From Actinernus sp. WN-2022 (lineage: Eukaryota; Cnidaria; Anthozoa; Actiniaria; Actinernidae): DNA of 64,000 nucleotides. The number at the start of each line of letters is the position of its first letter. Position 1 is the stretch's first letter. The notes under the pieces are model-generated. The model searched no databases and was not told the DNA's origin. It saw only the letters and a list, made by a program, of their open reading frames with translations. The translations under genes were made by a program, and so were the position numbers. Shown here piece after piece: positions 46,074 to 57,013 of the stretch. The DNA is taken from assembly GCA_030867875.1 (NCBI GenBank), contig JAOWCC010001501.1, positions 18,133,524 through 18,197,523 of the forward strand. The letters are read 5' to 3'.

Positions 46074-46732
46074 AAATTAACCAGCACAGTGCAATCTGAT
46101 TGGTGTGAACTTGACCTTTAACGCATGCGCAGAAATTTTGCGACACCATGCTGCCACAGGCAGCCCGAGTAACAAGAGTTGTCGAGATTTTTCAAACCCT
46201 TATTCGGCTCCAGCCTCCAGCGGTTAGAAAAATCCAGGTTCAATAGTATTAAAGAATACTGAAAATCCCACGATCCCGCGCAAAAGCCGTTGCCGAATTC
46301 GTAATCTTCCGCGAAAATGAAACATGAACTACAAGTTGCTACCAGCCACCCACTGCATATTATTTCTTGCTGACCCACTCCTCCCTTTATCATGGCAACA
46401 TCACGTGGTTTCTTGAATTACGTCAACGCAGTTGTCAAAATTTTACTAGCACCACCCCGAAAACAAATTTCTTTCCCGAAGTCCGCCATCTTTTCCCGCC
46501 ATCTTGGATTGGGCGCGCAAGGCCTCATGGTAAAGTCGCACAATGAACTGGGGCCCCCCCAAAAAAATTGCCCGGCCCGGTTTAAACTATTCGCTGGGTA
46601 CTTGAGTGATTTATCCGGTAAGTTATCGTCATCGAATCCTATTCATTAAAATGCAATGGCATTGTTTTAAGCGTGACATGTATTACCCATTAATGTCATG
46701 ATATACTTAACCATTATAAGCATGATCAGTTG

Positions 46733-46815
46733 TAGCCTGCTTTCAGGCGGTAGATGGTGTATTTTTCGCGCAGCAAACGGATCATCATCACCATCTACCG
46801 CCTGAAAGCAGGCTA
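46733..46815. mobile_element. 83-bp hairpin MITE (TAGCCTGCTTTCAGG)
   Basis: TAGCCTGCTTTCAGGCGGTA and exact complement with ~30-bp loop. It shares the TAGCCTG end with 38088 and 40257. The 9-bp flanks do not match cleanly here. Confidence 0.75.
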
Positions 46816-46989
46816 GCTGATCAGTAGAGGTTGGCGATTACCAAGACCTTTGATCATTTTCCAGTATCACAAAAACCGAATTCAATAATAGTTTTGTCAT
46901 ATGTTGTTTTCGAAAAACAAATATTTTGCCTTCCTCTCGAAATTCAGTTGTGCGCGCAATTATTCATGGGCCGGACACAAGGTCTTTAA

Positions 46990-47062
46990 TGGGATCCCTG
47001 TGGTTGGTACTGGCCTTGATAAGCCATGACGTCACAAGCCAGTACAAACCACAGGGATCCCA
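46990..47062. mobile_element. 73-bp TTAA-flanked hairpin MITE
   Basis: TTAA on both sides (46986-46989, 47063-47066). TGGGATCCCTGTGGTT and complement form the arms, with CATGACGTCAC in the loop. TTAA duplication fits piggyBac-type insertion. The ends resemble GGGCTCCCTGTGGCAGG at 13137 and 40753. Confidence 0.75.
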
Positions 47063-47066
47063 TTAA

Positions 47067-50000
47067 CCCAAACATACAAATTACCATGCCAACCAGTTTA
47101 AAGACAAACTGGGCAGTCCCATTCTCTCTTGTCACGCCAAGTAGTTTTATAAAGGTTCGTGTAATATTGACTGTGCATGTATTCATACAGAGAAGGGTTT
47201 GTTTACCGTCTTCATTAGCACAACTACTGAATATTTCTTCGAACGTCAATAGCCGACTAGTATGTTTCCCTTTGAGACGTTTTCTGATCTGAAAAATATG
47301 TATATCTTTAATTTTTAAACATTTATAAAGGTGAAGTTAGGAGATTAATCCGGTTAGTTCCAATTCTCTACCGGTTACCAACTGATAACTGGATTTTTTT
47401 TCTTCCTTCCTTTAGTTATCAGTAGCTTTTTTCTATCGTTCTTCGTGCTTGTAAGAGTGACTTCTTGGCAGTAAGCATGTGTTACCTAGTATACGAGGTG
47501 TTATGTTTCGTGCTAGATTCGAAAATCTCGAAAGAGTCGCAGTCAAATCGCACAAAATATATTTTCCGACTCAAACTGAAAATATATCCATGTTGCCTTG
47601 TAATAATGATCTTTGTACGCAATCGTGTGCGTTTTTCACCAAAAACAAAAACTGATTTTTGAATGTTTAGCTATATCGGCTGATTGAATTATGAGATATT
47701 CCCTAAATAATCAAACACAAGGATTAAGGAAATTATCAATGGGATTTCACTTGTGGCTGTACCGTTGTTTTTTTTGGTCAACCGAAACAAGGAAGAGAGA
47801 TCAACTGGTCGAAATATCTGATCATAGATCGCTAACACTAAGGCTGCTAATCCAGCCTTTTGTAACTAGTCAGTTAATTTCATAAGCACAAGGAATTATA
47901 AATCCTGCGATAATCAATAAGATAAGCTTTAATTGGGGTAATAATAATACAACTGAGAGGCGGATAAAAATAATAATTTTAAACGCCTACTGCCAATCAA
48001 CTGTTGTGGTACTGAATTCTAATCTGGGAAGTTTGGTTAAAAGCACTGCATCTTATTTGGTGATCCGTTTGTTACGTCATGCAAAATCAGTCAGAGAAAT
48101 GTCCACTTTATTCGTTCACTGATCCAAAGAAAAGAATCAGTTTTATTTCGTTACAATAACTGTAAGTTCCTTTAAAGGTTTTTTGTCTTTGATCAGTTGT
48201 CTTGCAATTGGGGCGCGAAAGTATAGTTGGGAAAAATTAAGCAAAGTCATGAGATACAACATAACTCCAATGAATCACCAAATAACTGATTTAAATGAAC
48301 TTTTTTCATGAACTGGGCAAGGCGGACACCGACTTAATCAAACCGGCACTTAATAAATAGTAGAATGAAAAAACCTGAATGGCAAAATTCGACCAGAGAT
48401 AAAGGGATACGATTGACCAAGTTTCCCGACTGAACTTAAGGTTTTAAAATGACCGATGTATTATTTCTTAATCGCAACGGATCGAAAAGTGAATTGATGT
48501 GTCATAAATACCAAACCAAATAATTAACAAAAGCCGGCTGAATGCGTTTACACTGGAAAAATAGAAAGGCAAATACGTTACAAAGTTAGATTAAATCTCC
48601 CTTTAATCAAAAAGCCGAAGTAAATTGGAAAATGAATTTATACAAGTATCTCAAATGAATTCGATTTAGCTCAATAACTGATTGTTTACGTTGTCGCTAC
48701 CGAACTGTCCGACAAGGAAATTGAAAATTCCTCAATATTTTACAACAGAAATAATTAGACGAGCAGGTAGATTACCCGTTTCACAAACTTGCCTGTCGTT
48801 CCTTGATCACCAATTGCGGGACAGGGCATGTGTAAATTTGATAATTAGTCGGGACATAGAGAAAGACTGTAATTAACCGAAAACTGATCACGAAACTCAC
48901 TTTGATCGCATTTCCTATGGCTAGTATTAGGTTTTCTTTAATTGCCTCTGTTTTGAAGGCTCATTTGGAAGATTTAATCAAGAAATCCAGCGAGAGGAAG
49001 CAAAAGTCAGCTGAGAGTATATTCATGTACTATTTAAATGTACGTGAGTAATAATTTGCGCGGAAATTTCCAAGTTAGGATTTTGTTGCCGAAAAAATAA
49101 TAACCCCTAATTTTATTTTTAGGGGAACTGAAGGGAGATTGCATTGTAATGACTCTAAACATTTGTCCTGTGATTATGATCAAAGTACTACCTCGTTTAC
49201 TAGCTAGTAGCTTAGCATATTTCGATAAGGTCGAATAGCTTGGTTTGATAAGATTCAAAAGAGCAAAGACCACGATCTTACTAAATCTTACTAAATCCTT
49301 TCTATTATTAAAAGTGCAAACAAGGACAGAATGACGAAAACCCCAACATTATTATACGGTTAAGAGCAAGCATTGTTCATCAATTTAACAGGCGCTGAAT
49401 CGTGCCAATCAGAATCACGGGAACGTGTAATTGTTTGCTTAACATTTCCCGTAAATCGATACAGGGAATAATATAGCAATCTCCAGTTTGTTAGAACATG
49501 CATTAAGGCCTCCAGATAGCCTACAAAACAAATGGACCTTCTCAGCTGTGTGTAACATTCACGAAGTTGCTACAAAGTGGCCTTTCTACAGCACACGAGA
49601 GTACCCATTTGTGACATAGATGTCAAAGCGGCTAACGCTTAACTATGGGACAGGAAATTGCCTCTTTTCAAGATGGTAATCCCGCGGATTCTGTAATAAG
49701 ATTGTTTGATTTGCTCAAAGTGGGAAACGAAACTGTGTTCAAATAGAACCTAATGCTCGATGCAGGTGGAAGTGTGGAAGAATTGTTCAAAAGATCGCTG
49801 ATTTTACTGTGTTTGTTTAAAGCCACCGTCTACTCTCGAGTTGCAGGTAGCTTTAGGTAGAGAAACCCGCAAAGAAACCCTTCAAGATAGCTGTACCTTG
49901 AAGTGAGTACATTTTAATTTACTTGTCTCTGTTCAAGTTTGAAATGTTCACACTTTATGGAATTTTAATACCTTGGCGTTTATTTCTTTCACTCGCCTGT

Positions 50001-53000
50001 GCTACTGCATACTCTAACTATGAAGAGGCGTTCTATCTTATTTTGTTAACTGACGGCATATAACTAAAACGAAACTAGAATCAGGAAACCGGAAAAAACT
50101 TAAGCTCTTTTACAAAACTCTACATAAACAACTTCTGGAACTTTATATCCATGTTAAATTGATTCTGCGTGAATTCATTAACTGTTCATTTAGCTACAAC
50201 GTATTTTTTCTCTAATAAGAAACTATAGATCATGTTTGAACCCATAGAAACCATCTTCCAGGTAAACTTTAGCTCTTATAATCGCATTACGGTGATTAAA
50301 CCTTCAATTTTTACAACGATCTTTAATAAGTTCTCTTCTTCCTTGTTTCGTGAATTAACTTAAAAGTTAAAACACTTTTACTGACTGATAGTACTGGGCA
50401 CATCTTGGTTTATACTAAGCATATCTACTGCATTTTGTATTTTACGTTCGGTTTAACGGTCGACGTTTACACTAGTAAAACGTACGCGCAGGGAAGGCAA
50501 CATACATATCATGTTACTTGTCAGTAATCCCGTTTGAAATTACATATCAAGCTATCAGCGAATCGGAAGCTCTTTCAAGGCATCGAAACGTGTTACAGAA
50601 GCAATGCAAACGTTCTTGTGTAAATTTTCACAAACTTAATTTGCGAAACAAAGGAAGTATGGTTCCTTGTTCCAATTTTCGTTTCACATTTTTACCTGGG
50701 CGTGATGAAGAAATATCCATTGAAAGATGCAACGAAAGGCTTAAGCAAACACAATCTTGCAATTGCAAGATAAAACCTTTCGTTTTCTTTTGCGACAACA
50801 GACGAAAGTCAAAAATCTCTTAATAGTGCATTCAATTTTGTTCATGCACTCATTCAGTAAAATCGTTCCGTAGGAAGTTTCCTTTTTAGATAAAAACAGT
50901 AACAAGCACTTTCACCTTCATACACTCTAATTCGTTTTTTTTTTTTTTTCATTCCCCCGCCCCAGTTGTTTCAACAAAATTTGTATTCATGATGGACTTT
51001 GTAAGACTACCGAATTCGTGCATTGACAATCTTGAAATAGGATATTTCATCAGTGTTAAGTAAGAATCGCTTCCCTTTTCACCGCCAGTTGTACTGCCGG
51101 TTGGCTTATTCACCTATTTTAGAGAGAGATTCTAAATTACGCTGAGACAAGTAAAAAGCAAATAGTTTTACGCATTATATGTTCCAACAGGCCTCACTGG
51201 ACAAATGCAATTTTGATATGAAATATAAAATATTAGGCCTGTTTACATAACAAGAGGTTGACCCTATGCAAAATACAATTGCTGGTTACACGTGACGTCG
51301 TCGCCGCCATCTTGGTTGACGTCAACAAAAGATTCATCGTTCTATCAACCATCAATCTGGGGATTGATTGCAAACCTCCTTCATGTAAACAGGCCCTAAA
51401 TAAATATTGCATTGTTACAGCTTCGCAAGGTTAGGTGGCAGAACTAATTTGCCAGCATACCCATTGCGGATTAATATCAGGTCGACTTTACAGAGGCTAT
51501 AAATGAGAGATATTTTAAAGTACATCACATGAACTTGTTTAGCTCAACAACAGGCGAGTTAAACACTACCTTTCAATCATATACTAACTACCATATACGT
51601 TATACACTACGCACGATTTGCAATTGGAGTTGAACGGGGAGAGGGCCGGAGGGTTCCTGTATTGAAGCGGTGGGGGAGGGGTTAAAATTTCGATCAGGTG
51701 CCATGCTTCTACTGCTTTCCTGTGCTATTTTGACACCTTTGGGGGGGGGGGGGACTGAAAAGGTACACTCAAGTTATGAAACCCTTCAAATTCAACCGCC
51801 AATCAGTGATAAGTAAATATTTTTTTTGACTGATATCTAAAGTATGCTCTAGTGGTTATTGTTACAAGTTTCAATCAACACTAAAAACGTCGGTAGCTAT
51901 TGGGCTTACCGGAGACCCACCCTCCCCGGCTGGAGATACTTATGTCATTAAATATTCATCGAAAACACTGCTATTTTCCTTACCCCTTCCTGATAAGTCA
52001 GTTTATTGTCCACTATAGTTAATGGTTTGGCGTTATATGACACACAGCACCGGAGTTTTGTTTCAGTTGAAGGAAAACTCCAAACCTATCGTGCAAACAT
52101 CAGACATATCCTGTTCCGTCTATGCACTTTACTCTTGTGGACGGCAAAGTAACCGTCGGAGGCGGAAACACAAACCTTCAGTTTACAATTTCCTACGAAC
52201 CTTTATAGTGATCGATTTCCACGATATTACATACCATCGTTCCTTCGAATTCCTGATCAAGTACCGAAGCCTTTGGGGGGAGGGGGTTACCCCCATAGTC
52301 ATAAGCTATACCGAGGTATGTGCTGCCCTATATATATATAGTGTGAAATTGGGTAACCGTTATAAATTGTACTATTTTAGTCTGGAATGAAGTATGATAC
52401 CGCACATGCATGTTCATTGATTTCTCTTGGTGTCTCTTGTTATTTCGACATTGATCTTCAAATTAAATGAATTGAGACAGCGGGAGAGAACAAACCACGG
52501 CGAAAAATGTAATTGGATTAGATAACGCGACTAAAGACCGTTTTATGTGGTGCATTGCGCAAACGGTAACCAGTCCACGGAAGTGTTGAAATAGAGTACA
52601 GATTTTTAGTGTTTGATCTGCAAAAGGTATGAAAATTCAAATAAAATATTATGTTGTTCTCGGCTTTGAATAGATGGACTAATGAATCATAATTGCGCAC
52701 TATTGTGCTTTCTTTGTGTTGAAGGTGTGGTAGTTTTTCTTTAGTATGCATGATGTACGATACGGGGAGAAAAGCACTGAATTGAGCCACCACACAAACT
52801 TGCGTTATCAGCGGAGAATCGGCTATTTTTCGACCTTCAGAACGTATTTCCTCTTTTATGACGTGCACCACAAAGAAATAAAATAACAGAATTCTTAACA
52901 TAACATTTCTCTTGAATACAAGTTTGTATACTCGTCGGATTGATTTAGAGAGAAAAATCGTAAAATGGGTACCCTTTCCAAGGCTTGATACTAAAACAGG

Positions 53001-53086
53001 AGACTTTATTTAAGGGACAAGTGGATAATCAGAATGTATTGAACAGATCGTTTTTATTTCTCTCAATCTGTGTAATTTATTGAAGA
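47067..53086. other. Long gene-poor region
   Basis: No recognised gene or clear transposon. Notable: homopolymers near 50937 (T), 51740 (G); a TATATATATA run near 52330. 50518-50823 holds an open frame of 101 codons with several Cys (KQCKRSC, CNERLKQTQSCNCK) but no ATG at its start and no homology I recognise. Confidence 0.4.
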
Positions 53087-54032
53087 TTGTTGCGTTTAGC
53101 GGGCGTTGAGCAAATGCACGATATTGCATATCAAGAGTTCTATTTAAGGGTCCGGCACCTATATGGCTTATATATGGGAGTACCCCCCTCTCCCCCTCCC
53201 CCGGGTGTATCCACGACAAGAGAAATTACTTCTAGAGTTTTATCAAGGAGAAATGTTTTTGTAAACTTGCCTACGGTTTATGGAAAGTCCTTGATTTTTC
53301 AAATGGTTCAACTCATCACGAGCGCGAGTCAACTTGTGGTGAACCTGAGGTATACACCTCCGTTTGTCCCGGAGAGCATTTATTGTAGTTTATATCTCTT
53401 CCCTATAATTGCACTGATGAAGGATCAAGTGGTTTTCCTCGAAACCCTAAACGTCCCAGCAGTGTGTGTGACAGCTGATAAACGCGAGTTTCGTGTTGTT
53501 TAGTTATAGCTTTTCGGTCGAAGTCCATATGCAGGTCAGTGGTTCGGTGGGGAAGAAGCCGGAGTGTTCGTTGGGATTGCTGTCGAGTACACTGTATTTC
53601 AAGTCTGGTAAGTTTGGAGTGATTGAAAAATAAGGATTTTCAAAACCGGTGGCATAAATTCAACTGCATATGGCATATTAAAATAGACATAGTACGGCGC
53701 CGAATCTAGTACAACTCGATCCGAACGGGAGACGAAGCGAAACTCACCCGCTTTGATTTGGCAAGTTTACAAAGACATTTCTCCTTTATCATTAAAACTC
53801 TAGAAGTGATTACTCTTGATGTGGATACAGCTTTGCCACACGAAACAATGTACGACAATTTCAAACAGCATTTGGCAAATCTTCGATCCAAACTATTTAC
53901 CGTGAAATGTGCACATAGTTATATAATTGAACAATCAAAATCACTACCGCGATTGTCACCTTGTGAATTCTGACATCTCTCTCGGGGAGTGGACCCTGGA
54001 ACAAGCTGAGGAGGCGGCTGTATCTCAGACTA
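53087..54032 (+). pseudogene. Second RecQ-like helicase fragment in an inverted-repeat setting
   Basis: 53087-53503 reads R-x-V-F-V-N-L-P-T-x-Y-G-K-S-L-I-F-Q (Walker A with the first glycine changed to V), then LFPIIALMKDQV and a VPA stretch, the motif Ia region of RecQ helicases. The frame is lost soon after. The ~65 bases just before Walker A (53209-53274) recur inverted at 53757-53826. A right end resembling the 38088 element's TIR (GAGGCGGCTGTAT...CAGACTA) lies at about 54010-54032. No matching left end was found. Damaged and inactive. Confidence 0.65.
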
Positions 54033-55500
54033 ATTTTTAGGGCATTATATTAGCTTGCTAACGATGTCGTTGTTCAACAATCCCAATCTTCTTGATGTGT
54101 TTTCTCTCTAAGCTTACTGACTTTTTTACACATACCTGGAATCTTATTATTGTATCATAATACGGTTTGTAGTGACAAAACAATAAATATACCTAATTGT
54201 TACACGACTATGACGTAATTTTACCATATTAAGTAAAAAAAACACCGGCTGATATGCCAGCATATTACCCACTAGATTGTCGTATTACCCGCTAATACTG
54301 ACCAGTATTAACCGGGTTAGTACACGACCGTACTTTATTCAAAGCAAAAATGGTCACATATATATATATAAAAAAACAAGTGTCGTATAATAAATCTCTT
54401 ATTATATGATTTTTCAGGTAATACGGGTTGACATTTTACTCGTTGCTTGTATTGTAGCTCCTGCGGGGCTCGGAAAACACATTCTCAACTCGTAAATTAC
54501 CTGAAAAATCATCTAACAAGATGTATATAGTTGAATTTGGACTTCGCCCGTTTCATTGTAGACAATGAGCGACCGAATTAAATATTTTGGTGCGTGGCCA
54601 GTCAATTTATGGAGTGAGCGCCCGTCTTTGACAATATGACAGTTTTCTTCAGCTTGCTAGCTTGAATCCAGAATTTGGTGAGTACCAACTGATGTATGTT
54701 TATTAAGTATTTTGGGCACCATTGCCGAATTAGTGTTGTTGCTTGTCGAAAGTGTTTCCTCGTTTTCTTTAGTCACACTTCCAGTTTTATTTGGTGTTTT
54801 CGATCGTGTACCAGTTTGAAGTTGAAGTAGTTGTTCCCCTTTAATTTCCTTTGATCACTTTTTGTGAACAAGAAAACAGTTTAAAGTATCTCTTGTGGCT
54901 ACTGGGCAAGAATATGTTAGCAGACTCGTATAGGCCGCCTTTGGTTTTACCTCCGCGAAATCGTCTAGGGATTTTTTTAAGCTCTTTCGTTTATGCATTT
55001 TGGTTCTTTCCAGGATCTCCGCAGATAATGTCAATGTAAGGTACTTTTGATTTAGTTTTTTGCTTTTATTAGACAAGTACCGTAGTCGAAAAATGTCTTT
55101 CAGCTGTGGTTGTGTCTGCATGTTTACTAAAAATCTGCCTTTTTGGAGGGGAGACAAATATTTTCTTGAATGTTCCGCCTATCTGTTTCCATAGAAACGG
55201 CTCTAATCTGGTTGGCTATTCCCACTTTTCTTTGTCTTTTTGGCCAATCAGAGGTAAGTGTTTCAAGATTTTGCACTGGTGTTTCAAAGAAATTGCACTC
55301 CTCTTAGCTAATCAGATGTGAGAAATGTTTGTTACTGTATTATTAATACCTAAATATATAGTGCAGGGCCCGAGCGGCCGTCTTGTGTGCAGGAGGCCGC
55401 GGATTCGTCCGCGCCGCCTTCTTGGACAGAGACGTTAAGACGTTGGCCTTGTGTCCTTTCTCTTCTCATCTATGTGAGAAGAACGTAAAATAACATGTGC
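54033..55500. other. Intergenic, AT-rich
   Basis: A GATTTTTCAGGTAAT / ATTACCTGAAAAATCAT inverted pair (54410 and 54497) marks a small foldback. TATATATATA runs near 54358. No gene recognised. Confidence 0.4.
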
Positions 55501-56165
55501 TATTTCGTAAAGAGTATAGGGGACTCACGATTGTAAACTGCATGGCAGCGCATTGCGCCACAATAGCAGCCCGTATCTATATATTCGAACATCTGTACAT
55601 TACTCCATTTAACAAACGTGCAAACCGTCTTAAGCCAGTTAAACTAGTTTTCAAGGCCCTTAATGGATTAACCACTTTGTACATAAGAAACAAGTTTACC
55701 TTACTAAATGAAATATACTCGGCCATGAATACAAGAAACTTTTCTTGCAATTTTCTCTTAGAAATACCTAAAGGTCGCTACACACGAAGGGACAAGTCCC
55801 TGGGACAAGACCCTGCCCCTCGTCTGAACTAGGAAAAATATTGTCGCGGGGACAAAATTTTGTCCCCGGGACTTGTCCCTTCAAATCAAACTGGTTTGAA
55901 ATGAGGGGACAAGTCCCGGGGACAAACTGACAAGATTTTTCCTAGTTCGCACGAGGGGACTTGTCCCTTCGTGTGTACGCAACAAGGGATTTGTCCCCGG
56001 GACTTGTCCCTTCGTGTGTGCAGACCTTAAAGTCAACAAGCTTTCTTGCCAATAGAATGTTTTACTTCAGTGCAGCATGCCTATAGATGGAATAGTCTTC
56101 CCAAAGAGGTCCTCCTTTATTCTTCAGTTTTACCTTAAACTAAACACCTGTAATCTGGATCAGTA
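55500..56165 (+). pseudogene. LINE ORF2 C-terminal fragment, split by a MITE
   Basis: Reads KLVFKALNGLTTLYIRNKF, then LLEIPK, and after the insertion S-A-A-C-L and N-S-L-P-K-E-V in shifted frames. This is the end of a CR1/Jockey-type LINE ORF2. TTTTA repeats near 56190 may be its 3' tail. The element at 55772-56027 interrupts it. Confidence 0.8.
55772..56027. mobile_element. 256-bp MITE built of GGGACAAGTCCC palindromes
   Basis: Ends AGGTCGCTACACACGAAGGG and complement-like CCCTTCGTGTGTGCAGACCT, TAA on both sides (55769-55771, 56028-56030), so PIF/Harbinger-like. GGGACAAGTCCC or its CCGGGGAC variant recurs at least five times inside. Confidence 0.8.
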
Positions 56166-56423
56166 GCTCTAGCTCTATATTTAGAAAGGAATATTTTATT
56201 TTATTTTATTTTATTAAGCTTCGCCTGAAGGAAATATACATATTTATCAGGAATGATATCACGAACGATAGTTTTAACAAATTACAATGATGTAGAAACA
56301 AAATGATGAAAGGCAGGGTGACCGCAACAGCTAAAGCCAATTACTGCGAGCCCATGAGACTAAATTAAATTAATAATAGTCAAAGAAAGAACTAATGATA
56401 ATGATTTCACAACCACAAGGTGA

Positions 56424-56664
56424 CTAAAAACAACAAGTTAAAGGACTGAGTAGGCAACGGACAGAGTTACATTTTACACAAACTGACTTCCATGTGCGCG
56501 GATTGTCTGGGTTATAAGATGCTTTCAGGGCTGACGTATAATATTGTAAAAGGTGAGACTTGAAGGAGGACAGTGAAAGTGCTGGTTGTCGGGTTTCCTT
56601 AAGTAAAATTCGGTTCCAAATTCTAGTGGCTCGGCTTATTATGTAGGATTTTTGATATGTTGTT
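56424..56664 (-). pseudogene. LINE ORF2 C-terminus (minus strand)
   Basis: One open frame reads SRATRIWNRILLKETRQPA, then SSFKSHLLQYY, then NPDNPRTWKSVCVKCNS and ends at a TAG (complement at 56424-56426). The NSLP-like start, SFK segment and C-x-x-C end are the typical tail of LINE ORF2. No frameshift in this short piece. Confidence 0.8.
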
Positions 56665-57013
56665 GTTTTACAGAAGCGTTGCTTAAACTCAGTGCCGCTG
56701 GTGTATGCAATGTTATTATAATTTTACTTTGTGTTAATATCATTGTCTTGCTATTATACCTTTTTACTGTTCACGTGAACACATTTTTAGTTTTTTTTTT
56801 CGTTGAGGGCCACACGTATATTATCTGTAAATATCAAGTACTACCCTCAATAAAAAAAGCATTATTATCGAACAACAAGTTCTCTCTTGTGAAGCACTTT
56901 TGGAATATTAATTTACGCTATATAAATGAATACCTTTACCTTTTAAAAGAACTCTGTCTTGTATTAATGGTTTTTGTGTCATTTTATTTGCGTACAAAAT
57001 TTCTAGCTGACAG

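Larger units (their letters stand above)
43949..46166 (+). mobile_element. Dispersed repeat, second copy (longer interior)
   Basis: Left ~190 bp matches 2599-2780; right end GCCACAGGCAGCCCGAGTAA matches 3717-3736. AACAAGAG lies at both edges (43945-43952 and about 46168-46175), a possible 8-bp duplication. The interior includes the broken minus-strand ORFs and the 500-bp MITE, so this may be the fuller form of the family. Confidence 0.55.
40152..46580. mobile_element. Composite region bounded by ~400-bp inverted repeats
   Basis: Left arm ~40152-40622 and right arm ~46186-46580 are reverse complements over most of their length (CTGGGCAATTTTTTT ends; CCTTGCGCGCCCAATCCAAG; GAAACCACGTGATGTTGCCA; GAAGATTACGAATTCGGCA). 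The left arm has taken a 67-bp MITE. No TSD was found outside. Either a large TIR transposon or two opposed copies of a smaller one. The interior holds broken ORFs, at least one other element and ~2.9 kb of AT-rich DNA. Confidence 0.65.
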
